Assembly: GCF_014202975.1 (NCBI RefSeq)
Contig: NZ_JACHHZ010000004.1
Span: forward strand, 62,001-126,000
From: Povalibacter uvarum
Lineage (GTDB): Bacteria > Pseudomonadota > Gammaproteobacteria > Steroidobacterales > Steroidobacteraceae
Direction of reading: 5' to 3'
Length of the DNA: 64,000 nucleotides
Part shown: positions 62,216-64,000 of the stretch, piece after piece
Position numbering within the stretch: position 1 is the first letter of the stretch
How the letters are laid out: each line of letters opens with the position of its first letter
Notes under the pieces: model-generated
What the model was told of the DNA's origin: nothing
Seen by the model: only the letters and a program-made list of their open reading frames with translations
Databases searched by the model: none
Made by a program: the position numbers and the translations under genes

Positions 62216-62869
62216 TCACTCCAGCTTCGCCTTCAACTCATCCAGTTCGCGGCGCAGTTCCGCGACGATTTCTTCCAGTTTCTCGATTCGCTCTGCTTGT
62301 GGCTGGGGGCGAGGGATCTGCACCATCGATTCGGTCGCGGAGGCTTCGGGAATCTCGACATCGCCGCTGAACAGATGCGCATAGCGTGAATCGCGGCGAC
62401 CGGCTTCGCGCGGCAGCTGCACAACGAAAGGTCCGTCTTCACGCTTGGCGAGATTGAGAAGCGCGGACTCGACTTCGGAAACGTCGTTCACCTCCGCCAT
62501 GCGCGCGGCACGCGTCTTGAGTTCGCCAGGCGTCTGAGGGCCACGGACCAGGAGTTCGCAAAGGATGCCGGTTTCGAGCGGCGTGAAAGTGAGCGAGCCG
62601 AAGCCGGTGTTGCAGAACCGATGCTGGTACTTCTGTACGCGGCTGCCGAAGCCGGACTTCTCCAGGACGAAGTGCTTGCGGACGAGGGAGTCCAGCGTCT
62701 GCTGCACCGTGCGCTCGTCCAGATCCATGATCGGGTCGCGGTTGCTCTTCTGATTGCACGCGGCAGTCAGGGAGTTCAGGGACAGCGGATACTGGTCCGG
62801 TGTCGTGATTGCCTTCTCGATCAGGCAGCCGATCACGCGGGCTTCGAGGGCCGTCAGCTCGATGTTCAC
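62216..62869 (-). CDS. yceH: YceH family protein (DUF480)
   Basis: The product is 217 residues from a GTG at 62869. It begins [67 protein letters not shown], the first of two winged-helix-like domains, and continues with [45 protein letters not shown]. These are signature YceH/DUF480 sequences; the ending is a coiled coil ([24 protein letters not shown]). Function unknown; the tandem winged helices suggest nucleic-acid binding. The divergent FAD-oxidoreductase gene starts 156 bp away. Confidence 0.92.
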   Translation of the reverse strand: MNIELTALEARVIGCLIEKAITTPDQYPLSLNSLTAACNQKSNRDPIMDLDERTVQQTLDSLVRKHFVLEKSGFGSRVQKYQHRFCNTGFGSLTFTPLETGILCELLVRGPQTPGELKTRAARMAEVNDVSEVESALLNLAKREDGPFVVQLPREAGRRDSRYAHLFSGDVEIPEASATESMVQIPRPQPQAERIEKLEEIVAELRRELDELKAKLE

Positions 62870-63025
62870 CCTGAGGGTCCTTATTCGATTTGGTTACGAG
62901 AATATAAGCAAAGAACGCCCGCGTTGCCGCAGTTGTGTGGATTTCGGCCTGCACCTCATTGGACCGTCCGCACCGGCGACCACTACAATTCGTCGCCCCA
63001 GATCGCCACCGCTAGCGAGTCAGCC

Positions 63026-64000
63026 TTGCTGAACCTGTCCCTGCCGCTCGATCCCGTCGAGGCGGAACGCATTCCCGTCCCCGAAGCTCCCGCGCGCCTG
63101 CGCGAGATTCCCTACAACTACACCTCGTTCTCGGACCGGGAGATCGTCATTCGGCTGCTCGGCGAGCCGGTCTGGCAGGTGCTGGACGAGCTGCGGACTG
63201 AGCGCCGGACTGGCCGTTCGGCGCGGATGCTGTACGAAGTGCTCGGCGACATCTGGGTCGTTCAGCGCAACCCCTATCTCCAGGACGACCTGATCGACAA
63301 TCCGAAGCGTCGCCGCCTGCTGATCGACGCCCTGCACCATCGCTTGAACGAGGTCGAGCGTCGCCGCGAGCCTGCGGACGCGGATCGCAATGCAAAGGTC
63401 GGCCAGTTGCTCGAAGCGGCCCGCAAGGCGGTCGAGTCGTTCGCGAGCGAATTCGACCGGGTCGCTACGCTGCGAAAGCGGGCGCGCAAGCTCTTCGCGC
63501 GCTACACCCGTGAAGATTGCATCCGGTTCGACGCCTTCGCACGCGTGTCGCACGTCACTGATGCCACTGACTGGCGAATCGAATATCCGTTCGTCGTGCT
63601 GTCGCCGGATGCCGAGAAGGAAATCCCGGCGCTCGTTCGCGCTTGCATCGAGCTCGGACTCACAGTGATTCCCCGCGGCGGTGGTACTGGCTACACCGGC
63701 GGCGCGATCCCGCTGACCAGCATGTCGGCCGTCATCAATACCGAGAAGCTCGAGCGCCTCGATGCCGTGGAGCTGGGCGAGCTGCAGGGAGTCGAGGGCA
63801 AGGTCCCGACGATCTACAGCGAAGCCGGCGTCGTGACTCGCCGCGTGTCGGATGCCGCCGAGCGTGCGGGTTACGTCTTCGCGGTCGATCCCACATCAGC
63901 GGACGCGTCGTGCATCGGCGGCAACATCGCGATGAACGCGGGCGGCAAGAAGGCGGTTCTCTGGGGCACCGCGGTCGACAATCTCGCGTGGTGGCGAATG
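63026..64000 (+). CDS. DUF3683-type FAD-binding oxidoreductase (truncated at right edge)
   Basis: This is the first 325 residues of a longer gene, from a TTG at 63026 (a CTG follows at 63029; no strong ribosome site). The N-terminal DUF3683-like region ([64 protein letters not shown]) is followed by the start of a PCMH-type FAD domain: [21 protein letters not shown] near residues 220-240 and [28 protein letters not shown] near 290-318. Full-length proteins of this type are giant FAD/Fe-S D-lactate- or glycolate-type dehydrogenases of over 1000 residues. The C-terminal Fe-S part lies outside the window. Confidence 0.88.
   Translation, partial: MLNLSLPLDPVEAERIPVPEAPARLREIPYNYTSFSDREIVIRLLGEPVWQVLDELRTERRTGRSARMLYEVLGDIWVVQRNPYLQDDLIDNPKRRRLLIDALHHRLNEVERRREPADADRNAKVGQLLEAARKAVESFASEFDRVATLRKRARKLFARYTREDCIRFDAFARVSHVTDATDWRIEYPFVVLSPDAEKEIPALVRACIELGLTVIPRGGGTGYTGGAIPLTSMSAVINTEKLERLDAVELGELQGVEGKVPTIYSEAGVVTRRVSDAAERAGYVFAVDPTSADASCIGGNIAMNAGGKKAVLWGTAVDNLAWWRM

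Noticed and set aside
1-64000. Mobile elements, prophage genes, tRNA or rRNA genes
   Set aside because: No transposase, integrase, phage structural gene or recognisable tRNA cloverleaf was found when reading gene products and gaps; only short palindromic repeat families are present.

Overview
The window is GC-rich chromosomal DNA from a free-living, motile, respiring Gram-negative bacterium. The gene content fits a gammaproteobacterium of the Xanthomonadales / Nevskiales / Steroidobacterales type: TonB-dependent receptors, a cydP-cydA-cydB-cydX oxidase operon, HiPIP, a TPR-type Ser/Thr kinase, a GH17-GT2 glucan synthase and YceH. The taxonomic placement is inferred from gene content and was not tested. 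No tRNA, rRNA, CRISPR array, prophage or insertion sequence was recognised; both window edges cut through genes.

Layout. 1-4.2 kb: an AAA+ ATPase (cut by the left edge) beside a PspA-type membrane-stress protein, then tesB and an rRNA pseudouridine synthase. 4.3-10 kb: a hybrid histidine kinase with a LuxR-type regulator, a possible small RNA, a Ser/Thr kinase with TPR repeats and a tiny glycine-zipper membrane protein. 10-13.2 kb: a complete bd-oxidase operon including the 39-residue cydX and the 64-residue cydP. 13.4-21 kb: PhoX phosphatase, GH17-GT2 glucan synthase, an outer-membrane barrel and an S9 peptidase. 21.1-25.4 kb: an AttEFGH-like ABC export cluster with fused permeases. 25.5-30.7 kb: HiPIP, RraA, a SPOR-domain protein preceded by a cyclic-di-GMP-I riboswitch, and three small conserved hypotheticals. 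30.8-34.9 kb: the Anbu (ancestral proteasome) cluster of ATP-grasp, alpha-E, transglutaminase and Anbu. 34.9-48 kb: a catabolic island for L-rhamnonate or a related 6-deoxy sugar acid, with an IclR regulator and two matching operator-like sites. 48-53.7 kb: motAB, a short secretin-like protein and a two-component system. 53.8-62.2 kb: a lipoprotein HtrA protease, then ECF sigma, FecR, an Omp85-like protein, a PAP2 phosphatase and a TonB receptor with an STN domain. 62.2-64 kb: yceH and the start of a DUF3683 FAD oxidoreductase.

How the genes work together. The island at 35-48 kb reads as a nearly closed pathway. A TonB receptor and two MFS carriers would import substrate, RhmD would dehydrate L-rhamnonate, an SDR would oxidise the 2-keto-3-deoxy acid, and an FAH-family hydrolase would cleave the diketo acid to pyruvate and L-lactate. 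An LldD-type enzyme would then oxidise the lactate. Two further enzymes in the island (a RhmD-like dehydratase and a 2-keto-4-pentenoate-hydratase-like protein) carry export signals, which suggests a periplasmic branch. The 55-62 kb cluster looks like cell-surface signalling combined with outer-membrane remodelling.

Intergenic DNA is unusually structured. Several families of long inverted repeats built from short tandem words occupy many gene junctions: a CCCCGTGG family, a TTCACGGAG element, a TAGCGGA element, a GTGATGCGG element and a dRS3-like ATTCCCGCG...CGCGGGAAT family.
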